From JBHOQS01 sp042408875 (GTDB taxonomy: Bacteria; Chloroflexota; UBA11872; JBHOQS01): a DNA stretch of 64,000 bases. The first letter of the stretch is position 1. Each line of letters starts with the position of its first letter. The stretch is from assembly GCA_042408875.1 (NCBI GenBank), contig JBHOQS010000016.1, positions 1 through 64,000 on the forward strand, read 5' to 3'. The position numbers and the translations under genes are program-made. Under the pieces are notes generated by a model that saw only the letters and a program-made list of their open reading frames with translations, did no database searches and was not told where the DNA came from. Below, piece after piece: positions 25,049 to 32,697 of this stretch.

Positions 25049-25492
25049 CTAGCTGCCAGGCGTGACGACAGCGCGATCGGCGGAGGTCAGATGCTCGACC
25101 GTCTGGCCGGTGGCCACAAAGGTGCGCGTCACATGGGTGCCGCCGTAAATCCACAGGATCTTCATGGGGCGATCTGAGGAGTTCCAGAAGTAATGCGGCA
25201 CCCCGGCTGGAATGTACGTGGCGTCGAAGGTAGAGAGCCGGTATTCCTTCCCATCGATGCTGCAATGGCCCTCGCCTTCGATGATCACCACAGATTCCTC
25301 CACGTTGTGGTAGTGCTCGGCGATACGCGCCCCCGGCGGAAATTCCGTAATACCAGTGGTAAAGCTCTGGCTGCCGGTATGCCGGGAGCAAAGCGGCACC
25401 GACATGACGCCCGAGCCGCGGCTCACGCGCGGCTGCTCCGCAAAATGGAAGACCTTTGGCTCGCTTGCTGGCGCGCGCTGTGTCTCGCTCAT
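25049..25492 (-). CDS. Cupin-domain protein
   Basis: Small beta-barrel protein of 147 residues. Metal ligands of the cupin motif are all present: His60 and His62 in EHYHNVEESVVIIEGEGH, Glu66, and His100 in YIPAGVPHYFWN. It may be a sugar-binding, dioxygenase-like or isomerase-like enzyme; single-cupin proteins cannot be assigned without more context. The ribosome binding site AAGGAGAGG lies upstream of ATG 25492. It sits before the kinase/regulator pair on the same strand, separated by a strong hairpin. Confidence 0.88.
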   Translation of the reverse strand: MSETQRAPASEPKVFHFAEQPRVSRGSGVMSVPLCSRHTGSQSFTTGITEFPPGARIAEHYHNVEESVVIIEGEGHCSIDGKEYRLSTFDATYIPAGVPHYFWNSSDRPMKILWIYGGTHVTRTFVATGQTVEHLTSADRAVVTPGS

Positions 25493-26176
25493 CCACCGCC
25501 TCTCCTTCGATCAGATGCTCGGGAGCAAGTGCTCGGGGTATGTAGGGTCGGATTGGAATTGTGACTTCTTGCGTCCAGAAGTACCGGGCTCGCCCGTTGA
25601 ACGGCCGATTGGCTGGGCAGGTAATAGCTCTCGGATGCCGCTCGACGCCTCTAGAGCGAACGTGCCTCCATCAGAATGGCTGCATGGCTGCATGGCTGCA
25701 TGGCTGCGGGCCCATTGTAGCACGGTTCCTCGCTGCCACGGGCGCCGAGCGTGCCCATGCTCCTGGCACGGAACCTGCCCCTGAGCGGTCCGCCGTGCGG
25801 GCTGGTACCTGGGAGCAACGCAGAGTTCCGGTACCTGCAGTGCTTGCGGCCACGCCGGCCCCGCTCGTCTGGTCCAGCCGGATGGGGCGGTCCCCCAGGC
25901 TGTTTCCGCGGGGCGTTCTGGTACTTCTAGCGGGGCGTTCTAGTTCTTCTATTCTAGTTCTTCTCTAGTTCTTTAATAGAGCCTTTACAGTCTTTTTATG
26001 CGGCCCTAACGTCTGGGGCGTATGCTGAGGGAGAAGGTCTCTGAGCGTGGACACGGGCGTTGTACACTTCACGGCTGCATGTCTCTGGGTGCACGTGTCC
26101 GCTCCTCGGTGCCTGAGGCGGCTGCAACACGAGCTGACGGCGCACGCACAAACAGCACACCACAAAGGAGTGGAAG
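25493..26176. other. Intergenic region without a supported gene
   Basis: About 680 bases. The open frames here have poor coding character. Two repetitive patches stand out: a tandem octamer at 25676-25707 and a degenerate TTCTAG-rich patch at about 25908-25980 (GCGGGGCGTTCT twice, then AGTTCTTCTATTCTAGTTCT). A proper ribosome binding site appears only at the right end (AAAGGAGTGG). Confidence 0.6.
25676..25707 (+). repeat. Tandem octamer ATGGCTGC x4
   Basis: Four perfect, contiguous copies of ATGGCTGC in non-coding sequence. This is a short slippage-type repeat, and eight is not a multiple of three, so it would be phase-variable if it ever lay in a gene. It lies in no gene that I can support. 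Confidence 0.9.
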
Positions 26177-26458
26177 ATGGCCGTACACTATGCCGAGCCG
26201 GACATCGCGCAGGTGGTGGATGTGTTGGCGGGAGAGGGCCCGGAATTGCCTGAGGCGCCCCTGCCGGGTGCTCTCCTGCTGCCCGGCCTTGAGGATGTCG
26301 CCAGCCACCGCGCCCGCGTTCCATCACTGATCGTGCAGGGACTCGATCTCATCCAGCTTCCTCGCCTGTACCAGGCCTTGCGTGAGCTAGGCTACCGGTA
26401 CGATACCACGCGCCTGCCATCCGGCGCGCACGAGATCCGGATTGCGCCTGCGCTGTAG
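26177..26458 (+). CDS. Small hypothetical protein
   Basis: A 93-residue protein that I do not recognise. The start is convincing: AAAGGAGTGG lies about seven bases before ATG 26177. The sequence is acidic and Leu/Pro-rich in its first half (VVDVLAGEGPELPEAPLPGA), followed by a helix RVPSLIVQGLDLIQLPRLYQ and a terminal strand-like HEIRIAPAL. No signal peptide, membrane segment or Cys cluster. It is flanked by long non-coding stretches. It could be a solitary domain or a degraded copy of something longer. Confidence 0.6.
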   Translation: MAVHYAEPDIAQVVDVLAGEGPELPEAPLPGALLLPGLEDVASHRARVPSLIVQGLDLIQLPRLYQALRELGYRYDTTRLPSGAHEIRIAPAL

Positions 26459-26648
26459 TACGGCGGGGCCGCCGTCGCATAGTACGTAGCCGTAGGTAGT
26501 AAAAAATACACGTAAAGTACACCAGGTAAAGGAAGCGGCACACAGACGTGCCGAAGCGTTGCCTGACACCGAGAGACCTAGAGGCCGGGGAATTCGTGGC
26601 CGGCTCCCAAGTACCTCGGTGCACTCCTGCGTCGGGAGCCGGCCCGGC

Positions 26649-27005
26649 TCAGGCAAGCTTACTCTCGCCAGCCCGTTTATAGAAGAGGCGAATGCGGCAG
26701 CCAGACAGGGGCTGTCCGGTATCGCGATCGAGCCCGCTCCCGCCGCAGCGTTCGAAGATGCTATCGGGACACTCGGCGCAGAAGCGGTCGTAACAGGCAA
26801 GACACGTGCCCTTTTCACAGGCGCACACCGGACAGACCGTATGGGATTTATCGACCCAGCACCCGCCGGGGCGCCGGCCAGCCAGGACGGTCTTGACGAA
26901 CCCTGGGTAGTCCAGCCCGTACTCACGTAGCCTTCCCAGGGTCCATTCCTCCCCGCAGTCGCAGGTGAACAGGACTTTTTGAAGCGGCTCCGTTGCAGCG
27001 CTCAT
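26649..27005 (-). CDS. Cys-rich zinc-ribbon-like hypothetical protein
   Basis: A 118-residue protein with twelve cysteines: TCDCGEEW near the N-terminus, GGCWVDK, CPVCACEKGTCLACYDRFC, AECPD, ERC and SGC. The spacing (C-x2-C, C-x4-C-x2-C, C-x2-C) predicts two or more zinc-binding knuckles or an iron-sulfur site. I do not recognise a named family. GGAGG seven bases before ATG 27005 makes the start solid. Residues around AGRRPGGCWVD are encoded by a 31-bp sequence that recurs exactly 292 bp away in the non-coding region upstream. Confidence 0.75.
   Translation of the reverse strand: MSAATEPLQKVLFTCDCGEEWTLGRLREYGLDYPGFVKTVLAGRRPGGCWVDKSHTVCPVCACEKGTCLACYDRFCAECPDSIFERCGGSGLDRDTGQPLSGCRIRLFYKRAGESKLA
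26852..26882 (+). repeat. 31-bp exact direct repeat, copy 1
   Basis: The sequence beginning CGACCCAGCACCCGCC and ending GCCGGCCAGC is identical to 27144-27174. This copy is inside the Cys-rich gene; identity stops abruptly at both ends. Confidence 0.9.
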
Positions 27006-27481
27006 CGCGCGCCCTCCACTGGCCTAGTATGCGCGTGCTGCTGCCGCACTGCATCGGGGTTATCGGGGTTCTTCGCCGAAAAAGGCCTCCAACAAGTTAT
27101 GTCCAGCTGTATCTTGTCCCCTGCGGCAGACCTGCTCCGAGCGCGACCCAGCACCCGCCGGGGCGCCGGCCAGCGAAGCGCACCATGCACTGAATATACC
27201 CAAGCCACCCTCTCTATCACCTACCCGCTATTAGAGAAACTAATTCCTGCCGGCGATGCCGGAGCCGTCTCCTCCCCAGACGCCGGGCAATGGCTGGATT
27301 ATCGCAGCCCGCGCGTGTCCGGTCAATAGGCTGTCAGAAGCATTGCCACGGAATGTCTGAACGCCGTGGGCTCCAGCAGCCGGCCGCCGTTACCATAAAG
27401 GTTAGCGAGGCCGTCAAGGTATGTCAATACAATTCAGGACCTTTGTTGTGTCAGTTTTGTTCTTCCGGCCTGGGGGAGCGC
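27006..27481. other. Intergenic region with repeat copy, no supported gene
   Basis: This is the region between the Cys-rich gene and the serS stop codon. It contains the second copy of the 31-bp repeat (27144-27174). No open frame here has a ribosome binding site and coding character together. Confidence 0.6.
27144..27174 (+). repeat. 31-bp exact direct repeat, copy 2
   Basis: Identical to 26852-26882 and in the same orientation. It lies outside any gene I can support, and the same coding frame is not maintained around it. Confidence 0.9.
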
Positions 27482-28789
27482 TCAATCGGCCGGCTCGCGC
27501 GGGGTGATACGCTCCATCCCCCCCATGTACGGGCGCAGCACCTCAGGGATGCGCACGCTACCATCGGCCTGCTGGTAGTTCTCCAGTAGCGCCACGTACA
27601 CGCGCGGCAGCGCCAGGCCCGACCCATTCAGCAGATGGCAAAACTCAGGCCGTGCCTTCGGCGCGCGGCGGAAGCGGATGTTGGCGCGCCGTGCCTGGAA
27701 GTCCTCGCAGTTGCTGCATGACGACGCCTCGAGCCAGCGGCCCTGCCCGGCTGCCCAGACCTCCAGATCGTACGTCTTGGCCGCCGCAAAGCCCATGTCG
27801 CCGGTGGAGAGCAGCACCACACGATATGGCAGTCCTAAAATCTGGAGCAGCTCCTCCGCATCGCGCACCAGCTTCTCCAGCTCGTCGTACGAGCTCTCTG
27901 GCGTGCACACTTTCACCATCTCGACCTTCTCGAACTGGTGCATGCGCAACAATCCGCGCGTCTCGCGGCCAGCCGCTCCGGCCTCTCGCCGAAAACACGG
28001 GCTGTAGGTGGTCACAGAAATGGGCAGCTCGCTGGCATCGAGGATCTGGTCAGCGAACATGTTCACCAGCGTCACTTCGGACGTGGGTATGAGGAACATG
28101 TCGTCTTTTTCAATGTGGTAGGCGTTCCCTTCCTCCTCGAACTTCGGGAACTGCGCGCTGCCGACCATGGCCTCACGGCGGACGATGAAGGGCAGCCACA
28201 CCTCGGTGTAGCCCTGGCGCTCGACATGGTAGTCCAGGAACCACTGGATGAGCGCGCGCACCAGCCGCGCGCCAGCGCCACGATAGGCGGCAAACATCGA
28301 GCCGGACAGCTTCGCGGCAGTGGCAAAATCGAGGATGCCGAGCCGCTCGCCGATCTCCCAGTGCGGCTTCGGCGGAAAGTCGAAGGCCGACACTTCGCCC
28401 CAGGTACGCACCACAACGTTGGCACTTGCATCGGGCCCGATCGGCACGCTCGGATGGGGCACATTGGGGATATGAAGCAACACGTCCTGCAGCTCACGCT
28501 CGATGGCCTCGAGGCGGTCGTCGTACTCTTTAATCTGGTCGGATACCTGCCGCATCTGGGTGCGCAGCCGCTCAGCCTCCTCCCGGCCGTCGGGCTGCTT
28601 CATAAGCTTGCCGATCAGCGCAGAGACGCGGTTGCGCTCGGCTTTGAGCGCCTCGGCCTTGCTGAGGAGCTCACGCCGCTCGGCGTCGAGCGCAAGGGCG
28701 CGGTCGAGCAGGGTGGTGTCCTCATTGCGGTTGCGGAGCGCCTGGCGGATCTCCTCTGGCTGCTCGCGCAGGCGCTGGATGCTTAGCAT
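27482..28789 (-). CDS. serS: Seryl-tRNA synthetase
   Basis: Class II aminoacyl-tRNA synthetase of 435 residues. The N-terminal coiled-coil arm (about 30-105; EALKAERNRVSALIGKLMKQ) binds the long variable arm of tRNA-Ser. Motif 2 region (CFRREAGAAGRETRGLLRMH) and motif 3 (NGSGLALPRVYVALLENYQQ) are clear, with serine/ATP-site segments TSEVTLVNMFADQIL and QFEKVEMV. ATG 28789 has an upstream GAGG. It lies downstream of greA and lysS on the same strand, but a 194-base AT-rich and palindromic spacer separates it from lysS. Confidence 0.97.
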   Translation of the reverse strand: MLSIQRLREQPEEIRQALRNRNEDTTLLDRALALDAERRELLSKAEALKAERNRVSALIGKLMKQPDGREEAERLRTQMRQVSDQIKEYDDRLEAIERELQDVLLHIPNVPHPSVPIGPDASANVVVRTWGEVSAFDFPPKPHWEIGERLGILDFATAAKLSGSMFAAYRGAGARLVRALIQWFLDYHVERQGYTEVWLPFIVRREAMVGSAQFPKFEEEGNAYHIEKDDMFLIPTSEVTLVNMFADQILDASELPISVTTYSPCFRREAGAAGRETRGLLRMHQFEKVEMVKVCTPESSYDELEKLVRDAEELLQILGLPYRVVLLSTGDMGFAAAKTYDLEVWAAGQGRWLEASSCSNCEDFQARRANIRFRRAPKARPEFCHLLNGSGLALPRVYVALLENYQQADGSVRIPEVLRPYMGGMERITPREPAD

Positions 28790-28829
28790 GGGAACCCTCC
28801 TCGAGACAGAACATGCGGAATGGAGAATA

Positions 28830-28990
28830 TGTAGTGCGCAATCCGTACTGTGTAATCAGTACTGCGTACGTAAATAGCGCCCGGATACGAATAGTGAGAT
28901 CGCTCTCAGATATCGCCAGATATATTATATTTATTATATTTATTACGTACTTCGCGTTACGCAGTACGTAGTACGCAGGAATATTACGTA
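28830..28990. repeat. TACGTAGTACGCAG-type palindromic element upstream of serS
   Basis: The spacer holds GCAGTACGTAGTACGCAG (28961-28978), itself nearly palindromic. A partner region at about 28852-28873 (ATCAGTACTGCGTACGTAA) can pair with it imperfectly, and a TATATTATATTTATTATATT core lies between. The same words recur at 36087-36156 and in part at 34931-34963. Confidence 0.7.
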
Positions 28991-30471
28991 TCCTGCTGGG
29001 GACTGCGCAACTGTGGAAACAGGATGACCTCACGGATGCTGGTGGTGTCCGTGAGCAGCATGGTGAGCCGGTCGATGCCGATACCCACCCCGCCTGTGGG
29101 CGGCATCCCGATCTCCAGGGCGTGGATGAAATCCTCGTCCAGCACCTGCGCCTCTTCGTCCCCCTGGGCGCGCGCCCGCGCCTGGTCCAGGAAGCGTTCA
29201 CGCTGGTCCAGGGGATCGTTCAGCTCGGTGAAGGCGTTGCCGAGCTCGATGCCACCCGCAAAGGGCTCGAAACGCTCGACGAAGCGCAGCCGGCTCGGGC
29301 TCCGCTTCGCCAGCGGTGACAGTTCGACCGGATAGTCAATTAGGAAGGTCGGCTGGATCAGCCGCGGCTCGACGTACTCGCTGACGACCTCATCAACCAG
29401 CTTCGCCCACGTCGGCGCAGAAGCCGCATCGACCTTCAGCCCCTTGCAGCGTACTTCCTCCTGAAGCGCCGGTAGCGTGTCGTGCGCCAGCACGTCGATG
29501 CCGGCGTACTCGCGCACAGCGTCAACGAGCGGCAGCCGACGCCACGGCGGGGTCAGGTCGATCTCATGGCCCTGATAGGTGATCCGGCAGGTGCCCCGCG
29601 CGCGCTCGGCTGCAAAGGCGATCAGCTGCTCGGTGAGCTCCATCATGTCGCGGTAATCGGCATAGGCCATGTACGCCTCGAGCATGGTGAACTCGGGGTT
29701 ATGCTTGTAGGAGAGCCCCTCGTTGCGGAAGTCCTTGCCGATCTCGTAGACACGCTCGAAGCCCCCGACCACCAGCCGTTTGAGGTAGAGCTCATCGGAG
29801 ATACGCAGGTAGAAGTGCTGCTCCAGGGCATTGTAGTACGTCACGAACGGCCGCGCGAAAGCACCGCCATAGAGGGGCTGGAGCACAGGCGTCTCCACCT
29901 CCAGAAAACCGCGCTCATCGAGGAACGCGCGAATGGCCGACACCAGCCGGGTGCGGGTGACAAAGATCTCGCGGGCGCGCTCGTTGACGATGAGGTCCAC
30001 ATAGCGCTGGCGGTAGCGCTGCTCGACGTCCTTCAGCCCGTGCCACTTCTCCGGCAGGGGATGGAGCGACTTCGCCAGCATCCAGACCTGGCGCGCCTCG
30101 ACGGTGATCTCGCCGGTGCGCGTGCGAAACAGCTGCCCCTCAACACCGATGTGATCACCGACGTCGAAGAACTCCTTCACCTGGCGGTAGGCGTCCTCGC
30201 CCAAGCGGTCCAGCCGAAAGTAGATCTGGATACGGCCGGCGCCATCCTGAATGTGGCCGAAGCTGCTGCGGCCCATGTCCCGGAACGACATCAAGCGGCC
30301 GGCCACGCGCACGACAAGTTCCCCCGGAGTCCCAGCCTCTTCCTGCTGCTCGAAGGCGCGCCGCGCCTCAACGCTCGTGTGCGTGCGCTCGAAGCGAGTC
30401 GGGTACGGGTCGACGCCCAGCTCGCGCAGACGCTGGAGTTTCTGGCGGCGGACTTCCAGTAAGTCGCTCAC
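28984..30471 (-). CDS. lysS: Lysyl-tRNA synthetase, class II
   Basis: A full-length (495 residues) class II LysRS. It has an N-terminal OB-fold anticodon-binding domain (about 50-150; VRVAGRLMSFRDMGRSSFG), motif 1 (FLDERGFLEVETPVLQPLYG), motif 2 (FERVYEIGKDFRNEGLSYKH) and motif 3 (GMPPTGGVGIGIDRLTMLLT). The GreA gene ends 41 bases upstream, so greA and lysS are one operon. Both lysine tRNA isoacceptors visible in this window (UUU at 5.2 kb, CUU at 47.7 kb) are its substrates. Confidence 0.98.
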   Translation of the reverse strand: MSDLLEVRRQKLQRLRELGVDPYPTRFERTHTSVEARRAFEQQEEAGTPGELVVRVAGRLMSFRDMGRSSFGHIQDGAGRIQIYFRLDRLGEDAYRQVKEFFDVGDHIGVEGQLFRTRTGEITVEARQVWMLAKSLHPLPEKWHGLKDVEQRYRQRYVDLIVNERAREIFVTRTRLVSAIRAFLDERGFLEVETPVLQPLYGGAFARPFVTYYNALEQHFYLRISDELYLKRLVVGGFERVYEIGKDFRNEGLSYKHNPEFTMLEAYMAYADYRDMMELTEQLIAFAAERARGTCRITYQGHEIDLTPPWRRLPLVDAVREYAGIDVLAHDTLPALQEEVRCKGLKVDAASAPTWAKLVDEVVSEYVEPRLIQPTFLIDYPVELSPLAKRSPSRLRFVERFEPFAGGIELGNAFTELNDPLDQRERFLDQARARAQGDEEAQVLDEDFIHALEIGMPPTGGVGIGIDRLTMLLTDTTSIREVILFPQLRSPQQDT

Positions 30472-30512
30472 AACAGTCTGGATAGCTCCCCAGTACTCAG
30501 AAAATCGCTCGC

Positions 30513-30977
30513 TCAGGAGATCTCTAGGATCGTGTACGTCACGGTGCCCGAGGGGACCCGCGCAGTGACCGTGTCGCCCACACGCTTGCCCATGAGGGCG
30601 CGACCAACTGGCGATTCGTTGGAGATCTTGCCTTCGAGCGGACGGGCCTCCGGCGAGCCCACAATGTGGAACGTCTCGCGGTTGCCCTCACTGTCCACCA
30701 CGACGACCGTGCAGCCCACTTCGACACGATCGCTGATGTGGCGGTCAACGACAATAGCGTCGCGCAGCGTGCGCTCGAGCTGGAGAATACGGCCCTCTAT
30801 AAAGGCAAGCTCATTGCGCGCCTCGTTAAACTCGCCGTTAGCACTGACGTCACTATGCTCTTGAGCATCCTGGATGCGCGCCGTGACCTGCGGACGGCGG
30901 ACCAGGCGGAGGTGCTCCAGTTCGGCCTGGAGCGCGTCGCGTCCTTCCCGCGTGAGAAAGACGGGACGGTCTGCCAT
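30513..30977 (-). CDS. greA: Transcript-cleavage factor GreA
   Basis: A 154-residue protein that enters the RNA polymerase secondary channel and stimulates cleavage of backtracked RNA. The N-terminal antiparallel coiled coil spans residues 1-75 and the C-terminal FKBP-like domain runs from 80 onwards (ISNESPVGRALMGKRVGDTV, typical). The coiled-coil tip reads H-S-D-V-S-A-N-G-E-F. The first acidic residue (Asp43) is conserved, but the second (Glu44 of E. coli) is replaced by Ala46. AAGGAGAGAC precedes ATG 30977. The gene heads the greA-lysS operon and has a promoter and intrinsic terminator in its leader. Confidence 0.96.
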   Translation of the reverse strand: MADRPVFLTREGRDALQAELEHLRLVRRPQVTARIQDAQEHSDVSANGEFNEARNELAFIEGRILQLERTLRDAIVVDRHISDRVEVGCTVVVVDSEGNRETFHIVGSPEARPLEGKISNESPVGRALMGKRVGDTVTARVPSGTVTYTILEIS

Positions 30978-31062
30978 ACGTGTCTCTCCTTAGCACTCCG
31001 GCGCGCGACACGCCGGCTCTTCCTTCCCGCTACCTCAATAGCAGCATGTGAAGAAACGCGCC

Positions 31063-31097
31063 AAAAAGCAAAAGACTGAGAGCCATTACCCTCAGTC
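31063..31097 (-). terminator. Intrinsic terminator inside the greA 5' leader
   Basis: On the - strand GACTGAG pairs with CTCAGTC (7 bp, extendable by a G-U and a G-C pair), followed at once by TTTTGCTTTTT. This is a classical intrinsic terminator. It begins about 15 nt after the expected start of transcription from the promoter at 31119-31147 and ends about 85 nt before the greA ATG. Confidence 0.75.
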
Positions 31098-31118
31098 CAG
31101 CGCTACCATCTAGACTAA

Positions 31119-31147
31119 AGTATACTTATCCTGCCGAGCAGCGTCAA
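31119..31147 (-). promoter_or_regulatory. Sigma-70-type promoter for greA
   Basis: On the - strand the -35 is TTGACG (31147-31142), the spacer 17 bp, and the -10 is TATACT (31124-31119). A second TTGACGCTGC copy lies 20 bp upstream (31158-31167), duplicating the -35 region but without its own -10. Confidence 0.75.
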
Positions 31148-31237
31148 TTCCCGCCGGGCAGCGTCAAGCCACAATATCGCCGCGCGCGGCGAGTCATCGC
31201 AGCCCGCGACCATCCCACAACCCCAAACTACGGAGCA

Positions 31238-31267
31238 TTGACACCGCCGTACGCGCGCTGGTATAGT
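31238..31267 (+). promoter_or_regulatory. Sigma-70-type promoter for the sigma factor gene
   Basis: A consensus -35 TTGACA (31238-31243), an 18-bp spacer and the -10 TATAGT (31262-31267) face the sigma-factor gene, whose start codon is about 170 bases downstream. It is divergent from the greA promoter 90 bp away. Confidence 0.75.
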
Positions 31268-31440
31268 AAAATAAACATAACTACTCCTCGCTGACAGAGC
31301 CAAGGTGATGTGACCTCGAGGCGGTGGCTGCCGTGAGCAATGCGGTTCCCGCGCCACACTAGCGCGGGACTGCGGACATAGCAGCCGCCGGTTCGGCTGG
31401 CTTCCCGGTCACCGGCGTGAGTGTGCTAGAAGGAGCATCT

Positions 31441-32679
31441 GTGATCGCACCGGAACCGCGTGATCCCCGTAGGACTGCCGGCCCCGACGCCAGTGGTAGC
31501 TGCTCTCCCTCCCTGCCACGGCTCAGCGAGTTACCGTTCCCGAGGCTTAGTCCGTTGAGCACACGGACGATCTCCGAGCGGCAGAGCGTAGCATGGGATG
31601 ATGCCGAGGAGGGCCGCGCGACTGGTGAGCGAGGCGATGCTTCCGGTGACCCGTTCGCTGGCTCCAACAGCACTGCCGGCTTTACTGCTGTGCAGGGCAC
31701 GGTCTCCCTCGACGCCACTCCTAGCGTCGCTGCGGTGATCGCTGACAACGTCCAGGAGCTCCGTGAGCTGGAAGGCGCGGATGACTCTGTGCGGATGTAC
31801 CTCCGCGAGATCGGCCGTGTGGCGCTCCTGACAGCGGAGCAAGAGGTTGAGCTGGCCTCAGCCATCGAGCGAGGGCGCGAGGCCGAACGCCGCCTGCGCA
31901 CGGAGGAGGTCACCCCCGAGGAACGAGCGGAGCTTGAGCGCCTGGTCGCGGAAGGTGAGCGGGCGCGCGAGCATCTCATCGTTGCCAACCTGCGCCTGGT
32001 CGTGAGCGTTGCCAAACGGTACGTCGGCCGCGGCCTGTCCCTGCTTGACCTGATCGAGGAGGGCAATCTCGGCCTCATGCGGGCAGTTGAGAAGTACGAC
32101 TACCACCGCGGGTACAAGCTCTCTACCTATGCCACGTGGTGGATCCGCCAGGCTATCACGAGAGCCATCGCCGATCAGGCCCGCACGATCCGCCTCCCCG
32201 TCCACATGGTCGAAACCGTCAGCCGCCTCTTGCGCACCATCCCGCGACTCCAGCAGGAGCTGGGCCGCCATCCCACCGCCGAGGAGCTCGCCGCAGAGAT
32301 GGGCGTCTCAACGGAGCGGCTGCAAGAGATCGTCAAGGCAGCGCAGATCCCTATCTCGCTGGAGACCCCCGTTGGCGAGGAGGACGAGAGCAGCCTGAGC
32401 GAGTTCGTCGTGGACCACAGCGCGGTGTCACCGGTGGATTTCGCTACCCGCCAGTCGCTCCGCCAGGAGCTCGATCGCCTGCTGGCCTCGCTCACCCAGC
32501 GTGAGCGCCGTGTGCTCCAGCTCCGGTACGGGCTTGAGGACGGCCGCCCGCGCACCCTCGGTGAGATCGGCGCGGAGATCGGTCTGACGCGGGAGCGTAT
32601 CCGTCAGATCGAGGGAGAAGCCCTGAACAAGCTCCGCCACATCTGCCGGGATTGCTGCCTGGACGAATTCCTGAGCTGA
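31441..32679 (+). CDS. sigA: RNA polymerase sigma factor, sigma-70 group 1/2 (SigA/RpoD-like)
   Basis: A 412-residue sigma factor. After a roughly 90-residue low-complexity N-terminus it has region 1.2 (DSVRMYLREIGRVALLTAEQ), regions 2.1-2.4 (ANLRLVVSVAKRYVGRGLSL; YDYHRGYKLSTYATWWIRQA), region 3 (LLRTIPRLQQELGRHPTAEE) and region 4.2 (TLGEIGAEIGLTRERIRQIE). All parts needed for -10 and -35 recognition are there, so it is a housekeeping or closely related sigma. I start it at GTG 31441, six bases after AAGGAG; GTG 31417 is the longest open start but lacks an SD. The C-terminal residues CRDCCLDEFLS are unusually Cys-rich for this family. Confidence 0.94.
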   Translation: MIAPEPRDPRRTAGPDASGSCSPSLPRLSELPFPRLSPLSTRTISERQSVAWDDAEEGRATGERGDASGDPFAGSNSTAGFTAVQGTVSLDATPSVAAVIADNVQELRELEGADDSVRMYLREIGRVALLTAEQEVELASAIERGREAERRLRTEEVTPEERAELERLVAEGERAREHLIVANLRLVVSVAKRYVGRGLSLLDLIEEGNLGLMRAVEKYDYHRGYKLSTYATWWIRQAITRAIADQARTIRLPVHMVETVSRLLRTIPRLQQELGRHPTAEELAAEMGVSTERLQEIVKAAQIPISLETPVGEEDESSLSEFVVDHSAVSPVDFATRQSLRQELDRLLASLTQRERRVLQLRYGLEDGRPRTLGEIGAEIGLTRERIRQIEGEALNKLRHICRDCCLDEFLS

Positions 32680-32697
32680 GTCGCTCCAGGCCGCCCG

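Noticed and set aside
29482..30462. Long + strand open frame antisense to lysS
   Set aside because: It is the complement of a certain lysyl-tRNA synthetase gene and has no recognisable domain.
28790..31110. T-box riboswitch for lysS or serS
   Set aside because: The leaders lack an AGGGTGGNACCGCG-type T-box sequence; the greA leader terminator is too close to its promoter for a T-box stem I.
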